From: an uncultured Castellaniella sp.
GTDB taxonomy: Bacteria; Pseudomonadota; Gammaproteobacteria; Burkholderiales; Burkholderiaceae_B
Length of the DNA: 64,000 bases
Assembly (NCBI RefSeq): GCF_937988725.1
Contig: NZ_CALKHS010000001.1
Location: 62,001 to 126,000, forward strand
Direction: 5' to 3'
Notes under the pieces: generated by a model
Told to the model about the DNA's origin: nothing
Database searches by the model: none
What the model saw: the letters and a program-made list of their open reading frames with translations, nothing else
Shown here: positions 30,756 through 40,001 of the stretch, piece by piece
Numbering within the stretch: position 1 is the stretch's first letter
Layout: the number at the start of each line of letters is the position of its first letter
Position numbers and translations under genes: made by a program

Positions 30756-32612
30756 CTAGGGCTGCTGGGCCGGATCCGGGTTGGATGCGGCGGGTTTCAG
30801 AGACTGCAGGCGCCGGGCAGGGTCGTAGGGAAAGATGTCTTCGATGCGTCCCTGGGAGGCGCGCGTACGGCAATCTTGCCACCATTCTGCCCGCAATAGT
30901 TCGGCGTGGTGTTTTAGAAAGGCGGCGCGCACCCGGGGGTCGCCCAGCAAAAATCGTTCGAATTCTTCCGGGAAAACATCGTTGGAGCCCACGGGATACC
31001 AGGGTTCTCCGGACATTTCGGCTTCTTCGTTGGGGGCGGGCGGGATGCGGCGAAAGTGCATTTCCGTCATACGCTGTATTTCGTCATAGTCATAGAAGAC
31101 CACGCGCCCCAGCCGGGTGACGCCGAAGTTCTTGTACAGCATGTCGCCCGGGAAGATGTTGGCGGCCGCCAGTTCGCGAATCGCCTGCCCGTACTGGCGC
31201 ACGGCCGATTCCAGCGCGGCGTCGGAGGCCCCGGCCAGGAAGATGTTCAGCGGCGTCATGCGCCGTTCGATGTAGACGTGCTTGAGCACCACCAGATCGT
31301 CGGTCTCCTCGATCAGGCTGGGCACCTCGGCCCGCAGGCCTTCCAGCAGGCGGGGTGAGAACCGGCTGCGCGGCAGGGCCACCAGGGAATATTCCCAGGT
31401 GTCGGCCATGCGGCCCACGCGGTCGTGCTTCTTGACCATCTGGTATTTGCGCCGCACCGTGGCCTCGTCCATGCCGTCCTTGGCGATGCGGTCGCGGATC
31501 AGCTTGAAGACGTAGGGGTAGGACGGCTGGTTGAACACCGTCATGACCATGCCCTGGATCCCCGGGGCGTAGTCGAAATCGTCCCGCGAATGCGCCAGGT
31601 GATGCAGGAAGTCGCGGTAGAACAGGGTCTTGCCCTGTTTCTGCAGGCCGATGGTGGTGTAGATCTCGGCCTTGGGCTTGCGCGGAAACAAGGTCGACAG
31701 GAATTCCACGTAGGCCGCCGGCGCTTCCATGTCCACCAGGAAGTACGCCCGGGTGAAGCTGAAGAGCGTGCTTAGGTCGTCGCTGGTGTGCAGCAGGGCG
31801 TCCAGCTGGATGTGGCCCGAGGGCGTGTGCAGCAGGGCGATGGCGAAGGGATGGATGGCCGTCTGGTTGATCAGGCGCCCGACGATGTAGGCCCCCTTGT
31901 TGCGGAAGAACAGGGTGTTGAGCACCTGGATCTGGCAGTCGGGCGCCAGGCGCTTGCCCAGGCCGCGCGGCACCGTGCGGCGCAGGTGGCGCAGGCCCAT
32001 GCGGGCCAGCTTGCGGGCATCGGTCGGCAGGTCCTGATAGGGCGCGGCCAGGCCGAAATCGGCCGCCATCCGCACCAGGCACGGCAGCAGGCCTTCGGTC
32101 AGCGGGTAGTAGGACCGGTAGGTGGACAGGGCGCCGTCGATGTATTCGGTCGCCACGGCCGGGCGCACGAACAGGAAGTCGTTGTTGAAGTAATTGCGGT
32201 GCAGGATGCGGCAGGACACCGAATTGAAGAACGTTTCCGCGCATTCGGGCTGCAGGTGGCTGGACAGCAGTCCGATGTAGCAGGCCTTGGCGGCCTGCCA
32301 GAATTCCAGCTGCTCGGGCGTCAGGGCGGTGTCGGGGGCGGTCTGCGCCGGCGTGGTGCCGCGCAGCGCCTGGCCCAGCGTGGTGGCGCATTCGCGCACC
32401 CGCGTGTCGTAGTATTCGATGCGTTCGCGCGACAGCTGCTGGATGCCGTGCCAGTCGCCGGATTCGAACAGCGATTTGGCCCGCTGGGCGCTGTAGCGGA
32501 ACAGCGAATAGTGCCGATCGAACCCCGCCAGGATGATGCGGGCCACGGCGTCCGGGGATTGGCCCCGGGGCGTGACCGGCTCGATGTGCTGGTGATCGCC
32601 GTCGCTGCGCAT
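30756..32612 (-). CDS. aceK: Isocitrate dehydrogenase kinase/phosphatase
   Basis: 618 residues, matching AceK (about 580-610). Recognisable regions are the N-terminal FDRHYSLFRYSAQRAKSLFE, YLVDMEAPAAYVEFLSTLFPRKPKAEIYTTIGLQKQGKTLFYRDF (bridging into the kinase domain), and GDMLYKNFGVTRLGRVVFYDYDEI with the catalytic and metal region. It inactivates isocitrate dehydrogenase by phosphorylation and reactivates it, diverting carbon to the glyoxylate shunt. It is 4 bp downstream of the isovaleryl-CoA dehydrogenase gene rather than next to aceA, tying shunt control to acetyl-CoA-yielding leucine catabolism. Confidence 0.96.
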   Translation of the reverse strand: MRSDGDHQHIEPVTPRGQSPDAVARIILAGFDRHYSLFRYSAQRAKSLFESGDWHGIQQLSRERIEYYDTRVRECATTLGQALRGTTPAQTAPDTALTPEQLEFWQAAKACYIGLLSSHLQPECAETFFNSVSCRILHRNYFNNDFLFVRPAVATEYIDGALSTYRSYYPLTEGLLPCLVRMAADFGLAAPYQDLPTDARKLARMGLRHLRRTVPRGLGKRLAPDCQIQVLNTLFFRNKGAYIVGRLINQTAIHPFAIALLHTPSGHIQLDALLHTSDDLSTLFSFTRAYFLVDMEAPAAYVEFLSTLFPRKPKAEIYTTIGLQKQGKTLFYRDFLHHLAHSRDDFDYAPGIQGMVMTVFNQPSYPYVFKLIRDRIAKDGMDEATVRRKYQMVKKHDRVGRMADTWEYSLVALPRSRFSPRLLEGLRAEVPSLIEETDDLVVLKHVYIERRMTPLNIFLAGASDAALESAVRQYGQAIRELAAANIFPGDMLYKNFGVTRLGRVVFYDYDEIQRMTEMHFRRIPPAPNEEAEMSGEPWYPVGSNDVFPEEFERFLLGDPRVRAAFLKHHAELLRAEWWQDCRTRASQGRIEDIFPYDPARRLQSLKPAASNPDPAQQP

Positions 32613-32616
32613 GATG

Positions 32617-33795
32617 TCAGGCGGTTTCGTTGAACAGTTCGCGGCCGATCAGCATGCGGCGGATCTCGCTGGTGCCGGCGCCGATTTCGTACAGCTTGGC
32701 GTCGCGCCACAGGCGTCCGGTGGGGTTGTCGTTGATGTAGCCGTTGCCCCCCAGGATCTGGATGCCTTCGCCGGCCATCCAGGTGGCTTTCTCGGCGCAG
32801 TACAGGATGACGCCGGCGCAGTCCTTGCGCACCTGGCGCGCGTGCTGGGCGCCCAGCCGGTCCAGGTTCTTTCCCACCGTGTAGCAGAACGCGCGGCAGG
32901 CCTGCAGCGTGGTGTACAGGTCGGCCAGCTTCCCCTGGATCAGCTGGAATTCGCCGATGGCCTGGCCGAACTGCTGGCGCTCGTGCACGTAGGGCACGAC
33001 CACGTCCATCACCGCCTGCATGATGCCCAGCGGGCCGCCGGCCAGCACCGCGCGTTCGTAGTCCAGCCCGCTCATCAGCACGCGCACCCCGCCGTTGACC
33101 TCGCCCAGCACGTTCTCCGCCGGGACTTCGCAATCCTGGAAGACCAGTTCGCCGGTGTGCGAGCCGCGCATGCCCAGCTTGTCGAGCTTCTGCGCCACGG
33201 AGAAGCCGGGGAAGGATTTTTCGACGATGAAGGCGGTGATGCCGCGCTGATGGGCCTGGGGATCGGTCTTGGCGTAGACCACCAGCGTGTCGGCGTCCGG
33301 CCCGTTGGTGATCCACATCTTCGTGCCGTTCAGCACATAGCGGTCGCCGCGCTTTTCCGCCCGCAGCCGCATGCTGACCACGTCCGATCCGGCGCCGGGT
33401 TCGCTCATGGCCAGGGCGCCGATCTGTTCCCCCGACAGCAGGCCGGGCAGGTACTTGCGTTTCTGGGCTTCGGTCCCGTTGCGATGGATCTGGTTCACGC
33501 ACAGGTTCGAATGCGCCCCGTAGGACAGGGCGATCGAGGCGCTGGCCCGGGAGATTTCCTCCATCGCGATCATGTGCGCCAGGTAGCCCAGGTTGGCCCC
33601 GCCGTAGGTTTCGGACACCGTCACGCCCAGCAGGCCCAGGTCGCCGAATTTGCGCCACAGGTCCATCGGGAACTGGTCGTCGCGGTCGGCGGCGGCGGCG
33701 CGCGGGGCGATCTCGGACTGGGCGAAATCGCGCACGGCGTCGCGCAGCATGTCCAGATCGGATCCGAGTTCGAAATTCAGGCCGGGTAGATCCAT
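32617..33795 (-). CDS. liuA: Isovaleryl-CoA dehydrogenase
   Basis: 392 residues, an acyl-CoA dehydrogenase. AMSEPGAGSDV, MWITNGPDAD and the C-terminal GGNGYINDNPTGRLWRDAKLYEIGAGTSEIRR fit. The catalytic base is at the isovaleryl-CoA dehydrogenase position (Glu near 247 in LDYERAVLAGGPLG), and the usual ACAD Glu position in the C-terminal motif is Gly, which is diagnostic of this subfamily. It converts isovaleryl-CoA to 3-methylcrotonyl-CoA using FAD. It is the first enzyme gene after liuR. Confidence 0.95.
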   Translation of the reverse strand: MDLPGLNFELGSDLDMLRDAVRDFAQSEIAPRAAAADRDDQFPMDLWRKFGDLGLLGVTVSETYGGANLGYLAHMIAMEEISRASASIALSYGAHSNLCVNQIHRNGTEAQKRKYLPGLLSGEQIGALAMSEPGAGSDVVSMRLRAEKRGDRYVLNGTKMWITNGPDADTLVVYAKTDPQAHQRGITAFIVEKSFPGFSVAQKLDKLGMRGSHTGELVFQDCEVPAENVLGEVNGGVRVLMSGLDYERAVLAGGPLGIMQAVMDVVVPYVHERQQFGQAIGEFQLIQGKLADLYTTLQACRAFCYTVGKNLDRLGAQHARQVRKDCAGVILYCAEKATWMAGEGIQILGGNGYINDNPTGRLWRDAKLYEIGAGTSEIRRMLIGRELFNETA

Positions 33796-33825
33796 GGGAA
33801 GTCTCCTTGGGGTGGCGGGCTCGCC

Positions 33826-34260
33826 TTATTTGTTGGCAATCGAGTGAAGGTCGGCGTCGGCCGTGGCGTGCGCCGCGTCCAGGCGGCTGCGCAGCAGGGC
33901 GGCGCAGTCGGCCTGCTGGCGGCGCAGTTCCTTCAGGGTTTCATCCAGGTCTCGCCGCTGCTGTTCCAGTTTCTTGCGGTGGGCGTCCAGCACGTCGGCG
34001 TAGTGCCGCAATTGCGCCGTGCTGCTGGCGTGGCTGCGGTCGTACAGATTGATGAGGCTGACGATCTCCGCCAACTGCAGCCCCAGGCGGCGTCCGCGCA
34101 GCGCCAGTTTCAGGCGGGTGCGGTCGCGCGGCGCGTAGACGCGGTTGCGCCCCGATCGGGCCGGGCTGACGATGCCCTGGTCCTCGTAGAAGCGGATCGT
34201 GCGCGGCGTGACGCCGAATTCTCGGGCAAGCTCGGAGATGGTCCAGGTGGCTTGGCTCAT
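33826..34260 (-). CDS. liuR: MerR-family regulator of leucine/isovalerate catabolism, LiuR-like
   Basis: 144 residues. The MerR winged helix at residues 7-75 (TISELAREFGVTPRTIRFYEDQGIVSPAR, then YAPRDRTRLKLALRGRRLGL) is followed by a coiled-coil dimerisation helix rich in Leu, Arg and Gln. There is no metal-binding Cys, as expected for LiuR. It heads the liu operon, 30 bp before liuA, and a perfect 16-bp palindrome lies just upstream of its start. Likely autoregulated, with de-repression by a branched-chain acyl-CoA intermediate. Confidence 0.92.
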   Translation of the reverse strand: MSQATWTISELAREFGVTPRTIRFYEDQGIVSPARSGRNRVYAPRDRTRLKLALRGRRLGLQLAEIVSLINLYDRSHASSTAQLRHYADVLDAHRKKLEQQRRDLDETLKELRRQQADCAALLRSRLDAAHATADADLHSIANK

Positions 34261-34303
34261 GGGTCCATGCGGTGGTCGGGACGAGGCCTCATTATGCTAG
34301 CAG

Positions 34304-34319
34304 TTTACGTTAACGTAAA
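34304..34319. promoter_or_regulatory. LiuR-like operator within a symmetrical divergent promoter
   Basis: Perfect 16-bp palindrome TTTACGTTAACGTAAA between liuR and the divergent metallo-hydrolase gene. On the plus strand TTAACG (34310), a 17-bp spacer and CATAAT (34333-34338) form a promoter. On the minus strand TTTACG, a 17-bp spacer and CATAAT (complement of 34291-34296) form the other. The operator covers both -35 regions. It fits my recollection of the LiuR motif from comparative genomics of proteobacteria. Confidence 0.85.
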
Positions 34320-34363
34320 GTAGAGACTCTGCCATAATACGGGGAACGATCAAGGAGACGCGC

Positions 34364-35440
34364 ATGAACCCGCAGGAACAGGAACTGCAATACCCCTGGG
34401 ACCAGACGCTGCCCGAGGCCGGCCATGCTCTGGCGGTGGCCGATGGCGTGCGCTGGATCCGCATGCCGCTGCCCTTCGCGCTGGACCACATCAATCTGTG
34501 GCTGCTGCGCGATCGCATCGACGGCCGCGATGGCTGGACCGTCGTGGATTGCGGCATCGACCGCGGCGAAGTCCGCGACACCTGGGAGGCCGTCTTCGCC
34601 CAGTCTCTGGACGGCCTGCCCGTGCTGCGCGTGATCGTCACCCACATGCACCCCGATCACGTCGGGCTGGCGCACTGGCTGTGCCAGCGCTGGCAGGCGC
34701 CGCTGTGGATGTCCATGACCGATTATGCGGTGGCGCGGCAGTGGGCCGGTTCTTCGGTGGTCGATTCCACCCAGGAAGGCAGCGGCCCGGGCGGTGAAGG
34801 CGCGGCGCGCCATTTCGCCCGCCACGGCCTGGTGGATCCCGAAGCCCAGGACATGATCCGCCAGCGCCATGACTATTACACCCGACTGGTGCCCGACGTG
34901 CCCCGGCGCTTCCATCGCCTGATGCATGGGCAGGACGTGCAGATCGGCGGACGCCCCTGGCGGGTGATCGTCGGCTACGGCCACGCGCCGGAACACGTGT
35001 CGCTCTGGTGCCCGACCCTGGGCGTGCTGATTTCCGGCGACATGGTGCTGCCGCGCATTTCCACCAACGTCAGCGTGTTCGACCTGGAACCCGAGGCCAA
35101 TCCCCTGCCGCTCTATCTGGACTCCCTGAAGGCCTACGACGGCCTGCCGGCCGATGCCCTGGTGCTGCCTTCGCACGGACGCCCCTTCCGGGGCCTGCAC
35201 CGGCGGATCGCCCAGCAGCAGGCCCACCATGCGGAACGCCTGGCGGAAGTCCTGGCCGCCTGCGTCCGTCCCCAGAGCGCCTATGACCTGCTGCCCGTGC
35301 TGTTCCATCGCAAGCTGGACCTGCACCAGCTCAGCTTCGCCATGGGCGAATCCATCGCCCACCTGCACGCCCTATACTTCCAGGGCGCCCTGACGCGCAC
35401 GGCGGATGCCGACGGCATCTACCGCTTCCGGCAGGCGTGA
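34364..35440 (+). CDS. MBL-fold metallo-hydrolase co-regulated with the liu cluster
   Basis: 358 residues. The metallo-beta-lactamase motif is THMHPDHVGLAHWL near residues 94-107, with later ligands in GYGHAPEH and SGDMVLPRIS, and a C-terminal SHGRPF. Relatives are glyoxalase II/thioesterase-like hydrolases. AAGGAG lies 7 bases before the ATG. Because it shares the LiuR-type operator, a role in hydrolysing a CoA or thioester intermediate of branched-chain catabolism is plausible. This is inference. Confidence 0.88.
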   Translation: MNPQEQELQYPWDQTLPEAGHALAVADGVRWIRMPLPFALDHINLWLLRDRIDGRDGWTVVDCGIDRGEVRDTWEAVFAQSLDGLPVLRVIVTHMHPDHVGLAHWLCQRWQAPLWMSMTDYAVARQWAGSSVVDSTQEGSGPGGEGAARHFARHGLVDPEAQDMIRQRHDYYTRLVPDVPRRFHRLMHGQDVQIGGRPWRVIVGYGHAPEHVSLWCPTLGVLISGDMVLPRISTNVSVFDLEPEANPLPLYLDSLKAYDGLPADALVLPSHGRPFRGLHRRIAQQQAHHAERLAEVLAACVRPQSAYDLLPVLFHRKLDLHQLSFAMGESIAHLHALYFQGALTRTADADGIYRFRQA

Positions 35441-35447
35441 CCGGGTC

Positions 35448-35465
35448 CGCCCCGCTTGCGGGGCG
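35448..35465. other. Short GC hairpin between two plus-strand genes
   Basis: CGCCCCGC pairs with GCGGGGCG around TT, just after the metallo-hydrolase stop. There is no T-run, so it may attenuate read-through into the next gene or just stabilise the 3' end. Confidence 0.4.
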
Positions 35466-35503
35466 CGCCCATGCCGACTGACGAATACAGGATCCTGATC
35501 ACC

Positions 35504-36727
35504 ATGACTCGCGACGCGACTGGCCGTGCCGACGACCGCATCGACACTTTGCTGCAGCATATCGGCCAGGCGCCGCTGGACCCCGTGACGGGTTCCGGAC
35601 CGGTCGCCCTGCCGTCGATGCGCACCAGCACCGTGCGCTTCGCGTCCATGGACGTGCTGGACCGCGCCCAGGCCGCGAAACAGCGCGGCGAACGCGTCCC
35701 CACCTACGGCCGCGTCGGCCTGCAGACCCACGAGGCCCTGGAAACCCTGTTGTGCCGCCTGGAAGACGGCCAGCGGGCCTTCCTGGCGCCGTCGGGCATG
35801 GCGGCCATCAGCATGGCCCTGATGGCCTGCCTCAGCCAGGGCGACCATGCCCTGGTCGTGGATTGCGTCTACGGCCCGGTGCGCTACCTGCACAAGACCA
35901 TCCTGTCGCGCATGGGCATCGCCATGGACTTCGTGCGCGCCGACCTGGACAGCCTGCAGGCCGCGCTGCGGCCCGAAACCCGGGTGCTGTATCTGGAATC
36001 CCCGGGATCCCTGCTGATGGAAATGCTGGACCTGCCCGCCCTGTCGCGCTGGGCGCACGATCTCGGCCTGACGGTCGTGGCCGACAACACCTGGGGGTCG
36101 GGCTACATCTATCGCCCGCTGGCCCTGGGCGCCGACGTCTCCGTGATCGCGGCCACCAAATACATCGGCGGCCATTCCGACCTGATGCTGGGCGCGGCCG
36201 TGGCCCGCGATCCCGCGCGGATCGCCCGGCTGCATGAAACCCACTATGCCCTGGGCAATACCGTCAGCGCCGACGACGCCTGGCTGGCCCTGCGCGGCGC
36301 CCGCACCCTGGGCCTGCGCATGCGCGGTTGCGGCGAAAACGCCCTGGCCGTCTGCCAGTGGCTGGCCGACCAGCCGCAGGTGTCCCGCATCTTCTTTCCG
36401 GCATGGCCGCAAGACCCCGGCCACGCGCTGTGGCGGCGCGACGCCACCGGTTCCAACGGCCTGCTGGCCGTGGCGGTCGATTTCACCGAACCGCAGGCGC
36501 GCCGCGTGATCGACGCTTTGCGCCTGTTCGGCATCGGTTATTCCTGGGGCGGCTACGAAAGCCTGGTGACGCAGGTGGAACCGTCGGCCCTGGCGTCCCA
36601 CGGCTATTGGGCGTCGACCGCCGACGACCGCATGAAGGCCGGCACGGTCCTGCGCCTGCACATCGGGCTGGAAGACCCGGCCGACCTGATCGAAGACCTG
36701 GCGCAGGCGTTTGCTGCGGCGGGGTAA
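35504..36727 (+). CDS. metC: Cys/Met-metabolism PLP enzyme, cystathionine beta-lyase type
   Basis: 407 residues from the ATG at 35504 (AGGA 11 bases upstream); an in-frame ATG at 35471 gives 418. The fold and motifs are those of the gamma-family PLP enzymes: TYGRVGLQTHEALE, SGMAAISMAL (phosphate binding), ADNTWGSGY and the Schiff-base Lys in AATKYIGGHSD. The late YSWGGYESLV matches bacterial MetC. It would cleave cystathionine to homocysteine, pyruvate and ammonia. A related beta-lyase specificity cannot be excluded. Confidence 0.88.
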   Translation: MTRDATGRADDRIDTLLQHIGQAPLDPVTGSGPVALPSMRTSTVRFASMDVLDRAQAAKQRGERVPTYGRVGLQTHEALETLLCRLEDGQRAFLAPSGMAAISMALMACLSQGDHALVVDCVYGPVRYLHKTILSRMGIAMDFVRADLDSLQAALRPETRVLYLESPGSLLMEMLDLPALSRWAHDLGLTVVADNTWGSGYIYRPLALGADVSVIAATKYIGGHSDLMLGAAVARDPARIARLHETHYALGNTVSADDAWLALRGARTLGLRMRGCGENALAVCQWLADQPQVSRIFFPAWPQDPGHALWRRDATGSNGLLAVAVDFTEPQARRVIDALRLFGIGYSWGGYESLVTQVEPSALASHGYWASTADDRMKAGTVLRLHIGLEDPADLIEDLAQAFAAAG

Positions 36728-36797
36728 TTGTTTTTGGCGGGGGGTGTTCTCTTGCACGGGCGTGGCGTGTCGGCTGCCCGCGCAAGAAAGACGCTGC

Positions 36798-37418
36798 TTA
36801 CTTCCCAGCCAGCACCTGCTTCACCAGCTTATCGGTCTCATCGATCGCGCCCTGGTAGCTGCCCGTGTGCGACGGCGAGGTCACGTACTTGCCGCCGATC
36901 GCGAACGACGGCGTGCCGTCGATCTTGTAGGCCTTCGCCAGCTCGTCCGCCCGCGTGACCTTCGTCTGCACCCCGAACGAATTGAACGCGTCCGTGAAGG
37001 CCTTGCGGTCCACCCCCTGGGCGGCCACCCAGTCGATGATCTCGTCCGCCTTGAACAGCTGCTTGTTGTCCTCGTGGATCGCCTTGAACACCGCGTCGTG
37101 CAGATCCAGCCGGCCGACCGCTTCCAGCGCGTAGTACAGCTTCTGCAGATCCTTCATGCTGGCGTTGAACGCCACCGGCACGCCCTTGAACACCACCGTG
37201 TCCGGCAGCGTCTTGCGCCATTTCACCACCATCGGCTCGATTTTCGCGCAGTGCGGGCACGTGTAGGCGAAGAATTCCAGGACTTCGACCTTGCCCGGCG
37301 TGTCCGAAGGCTGGACCGGATCCAGCGTGTCGAACTGGGCGGCGTGCGCCGGAGACAGGGCCAGTGCGGCCAAACCCAGCAGTACGCCGGAAGCGAAGCG
37401 GGAAAACAGGGCTGTCAT
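36798..37418 (-). CDS. dsbA: Periplasmic thiol:disulfide interchange protein DsbA
   Basis: 206 residues with a signal peptide ending SPAHA-A (near residue 26), a thioredoxin-like fold with active-site CPHC at 54-57 (FAYTCPHCAKIEP) and the cis-Pro loop GTPSFAIGG. It introduces disulfides into exported proteins. It lies downstream of the SPOR gene on the same strand, the order seen in Bordetella-type genomes (argS, SPOR protein, dsbA). Confidence 0.95.
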   Translation of the reverse strand: MTALFSRFASGVLLGLAALALSPAHAAQFDTLDPVQPSDTPGKVEVLEFFAYTCPHCAKIEPMVVKWRKTLPDTVVFKGVPVAFNASMKDLQKLYYALEAVGRLDLHDAVFKAIHEDNKQLFKADEIIDWVAAQGVDRKAFTDAFNSFGVQTKVTRADELAKAYKIDGTPSFAIGGKYVTSPSHTGSYQGAIDETDKLVKQVLAGK

Positions 37419-37521
37419 GATCGTGAAACTCCAAAAAATCCACAGGGACGGTGATCTGTTGGATCACTATAACCAGATCCGGTTCCCTGCTGTGTGAATA
37501 TGGTCTCTGGCCGGCCGGGGT

Positions 37522-38229
37522 TCAGGGGCGGACGACGGAAGATTCGATTTTCTCGTCGCCCAGCTTGCTGCGCGCCTTGTTCATCTCGTCGATCCCCTTG
37601 AAGGGGCCTACCCGGACCCGGTTGATCGCCGAGCCGTTCGATTCCCCGGCCTCGATGCGCACCGGCAGCCCCAGCAGCACCACGCGGGCCAGCATCGCCT
37701 GGGCTTCCGATTTGGAGCGGAAAGCGCCGGTCTGCAGGAAGTACGTCGTTTGCGTATTGGCGGCCGGTTTGTTGGACGGCGGCGCCGGCGGCGGGAACGG
37801 CAGACTGGCGGTCGGGCCCGAGGGCTTGGCGACGGCGGCCGCATCGGGCGCCTTGGGCGCGGGTGCCGGTGATTTAGCGCCCGGCTGATCCAGGCCGGCG
37901 ATGATCTGGCCGATCGCGTCGGACAGCGGGTTTTCCGGCTGACCGGGTTCGGGCGCGGCGCCCGGCGGATTGATGGAACCGCCGCCCTGCGCCGGCGTGC
38001 GGGTGCCCGCCGGGCCGTCCTTGCCGTACAGGGCGATGTTCGGATCCGGCGCGTTCTGGACGTCGGGCAGCAGCGTGGTCGGGGCGTCGCGGCTGGCCTT
38101 GTCCTTGAAGGGCATCGGCGCCTTGGTGACGAACAGCGCCACCGCCACGGCGGCGGCCACGCCCAGCACCATGCCCAGGACCAGGCCGAACCAGGCGCCG
38201 CCCGAGGCTTTTTTCTTGCGAGTGGCCAT
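37522..38229 (-). CDS. SPOR-domain inner-membrane protein, FtsN-like
   Basis: 235 residues: a basic cytoplasmic start (MATRKKKASG), one membrane segment at about 14-36, a long Pro/Ala-rich periplasmic linker and a C-terminal SPOR domain from about 160 (TYFLQTGAFRSKSEAQAMLARVVLLG, then VRVGPFKGIDEMNKARSKL). SPOR domains bind denuded septal peptidoglycan, so a division role like FtsN is expected. It starts 3 bp after argS ends, indicating co-transcription. Confidence 0.9.
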   Translation of the reverse strand: MATRKKKASGGAWFGLVLGMVLGVAAAVAVALFVTKAPMPFKDKASRDAPTTLLPDVQNAPDPNIALYGKDGPAGTRTPAQGGGSINPPGAAPEPGQPENPLSDAIGQIIAGLDQPGAKSPAPAPKAPDAAAVAKPSGPTASLPFPPPAPPSNKPAANTQTTYFLQTGAFRSKSEAQAMLARVVLLGLPVRIEAGESNGSAINRVRVGPFKGIDEMNKARSKLGDEKIESSVVRP

Positions 38230-38232
38230 GCT

Positions 38233-39915
38233 TTACATCCGTTCGGGGGCGGACACCCCCAGCAAACCCAGGCCGTTGGCGATGACCTGGGCCGTGGCCC
38301 GCGCCAGGCGCAGGCGGGCGGCTCCCAATGCGGGATCATCCACCAGAATGCGTTCGGCGTTGTACCAGGCGTGGAAATCGGCGGCGCAGTCCCGCAGCCA
38401 GAATGCCAGCTGGTGAGGGGCCAGTTCGTGGGCGGCCTGCGTCAGCACGTTGGGGTATTCCGCCAGGCGCTGCAGCAGGGTGATTTCGGTGGGCGCCGTC
38501 AGCAGGGACGGATCGGCGGACTGGGCCTGCTGCGCCGTGTCGTGCTGGCGCAGCAGCGAATGGATGCGGGCGTGCGCGTACTGGATGTAGTAGACGGGGT
38601 TTTCTTCGCTGTGCGACAGGGCCAGGTCGATGTCGAAGACGAATTCCGAATCCGCCCGGCGCTGCGCCAGGAAAAAGCGCACCGCGTCGCGCCCCACCCA
38701 GTCGATCAGATCGCGCAGGGTGACGTAGCTGCCGGCGCGCTTGGAAATCTTGACTTCGGCGCCGTCGCGCATGACGCGCACCATCTTGTGCAGCACGTAG
38801 GCCGGATAATCGGCCGGAATGCCCAGGCCCAGCCCCTGCAGGCCGGCGCGCACCCGCGCGATCGTGCCGTGGTGGTCGGTGCCCTGGATGTTGATGGCGT
38901 GGTGGAAGCCGCGTTCCCACTTGGCGACGTGATAGGCGACGTCGGGCACGAAATAGGTGTAGCCGCCTTCGGACTTGCGCATCACGCGGTCCTTGTCGTC
39001 GCCCGTGCCCAGTTCGGTGGTGCGCAGCCACAGGGCGCCGTCCTGTTCGTAGGTGTGGCCGGCGTCGATCAGGGCCTGTACGGCGCGGTCCACCCGGCCG
39101 CTGGTGTACAGCGAGCTTTCCAGGTAATAGTTGTCGAAGCGCAGATCGAACGCCTGCAGATCCAGATCCTGTTCGCGGCGCAGATAGGCCACCGCGAAGC
39201 GGCGGATCGCGTCCAGGTCGTCCAGATCGCCGCTGGCCTGAATGGGGTCGCCGTCGCTGGCCTGCACGGTGGCGCGGGCCCGGTAGTCGCGGGCGATGTC
39301 CAGGATGTATTCGCCCTTGTAGCCGTCCGCGGGGAAGTCCGGGCTGTCGGGTTCGATGCCGCGGGCGCGAGCCTGCACGCTGATGGCCAGGTTGTGGATC
39401 TGGTTGCCCGCGTCGTTGTAGTAGAACTCGCGCGTGACCTGCGCGCCCTGGGTGGCGAACAGGCGGCAGATCGAATCCCCCAGGGCCGCCTGGCGGGCAT
39501 GGCCCACGTGCAGCGGCCCGGTCGGGTTGGCGGACACGAATTCCACCAGAATGCGTTCGTCATGCGCGGGGCGGTGACCGTAGAGGGTTCCCTGTTCCTG
39601 GATGACGCCCAGCACGGCCTGGTGGGCGGCCGCCGACAGGCGGAAATTGATGAAGCCGGGGCCGGCGACCTCGGCCTGCGCGATGAGTTCGGCGGCGGCC
39701 GGTCGGGCCAGGACGGCGTCGACGATGGCCTGAGCCAGTTCGCGCGGATTGCGGCGGGCGCTGCGGGCGGCCTGCATGGCGATGTTGCAGGCCACGTCGC
39801 CGTGTGCGGCGACCTTGGGGCGTTCCAGGGTGATGTCCAGCGCGTGGCCGGGGATCAGGGCGTCCAGGGCGTCGCGCAGGAGGGAAATGAGCTGGGTGGT
39901 GTGCTGTGGCAGCAT
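38233..39915 (-). CDS. argS: Arginyl-tRNA synthetase
   Basis: 560 residues. It has an N-terminal tRNA D-loop recognition domain (ERPKVAAHGDVACNIAMQ), the HIGH motif in SANPTGPLHVGHARQ, the KMSKS equivalent KISKRAG and the C-terminal DALR anticodon domain (YAHARIHSLLRQ onward). The ATG at 39915 (MLPQHTTQLISLL) matches the family N terminus; an ATG at 39951 would add 12 residues. It charges tRNA(Arg). It lies just downstream of the RHS gene on the same strand. Confidence 0.95.
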   Translation of the reverse strand: MLPQHTTQLISLLRDALDALIPGHALDITLERPKVAAHGDVACNIAMQAARSARRNPRELAQAIVDAVLARPAAAELIAQAEVAGPGFINFRLSAAAHQAVLGVIQEQGTLYGHRPAHDERILVEFVSANPTGPLHVGHARQAALGDSICRLFATQGAQVTREFYYNDAGNQIHNLAISVQARARGIEPDSPDFPADGYKGEYILDIARDYRARATVQASDGDPIQASGDLDDLDAIRRFAVAYLRREQDLDLQAFDLRFDNYYLESSLYTSGRVDRAVQALIDAGHTYEQDGALWLRTTELGTGDDKDRVMRKSEGGYTYFVPDVAYHVAKWERGFHHAINIQGTDHHGTIARVRAGLQGLGLGIPADYPAYVLHKMVRVMRDGAEVKISKRAGSYVTLRDLIDWVGRDAVRFFLAQRRADSEFVFDIDLALSHSEENPVYYIQYAHARIHSLLRQHDTAQQAQSADPSLLTAPTEITLLQRLAEYPNVLTQAAHELAPHQLAFWLRDCAADFHAWYNAERILVDDPALGAARLRLARATAQVIANGLGLLGVSAPERM

Positions 39916-40001
39916 GACGGAATGATGAGCGGTGATGGCGGCATTCGGCATGATGAGCGTGCCCTGCCGCCAGAGATATCCCGAAATGATAGCCCGATTT
40001 A

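Noticed and set aside
39951..40001. A tiny immunity gene between the RHS gene and argS
   Set aside because: Only about 50 bp, with no frame long enough and no ribosome site.
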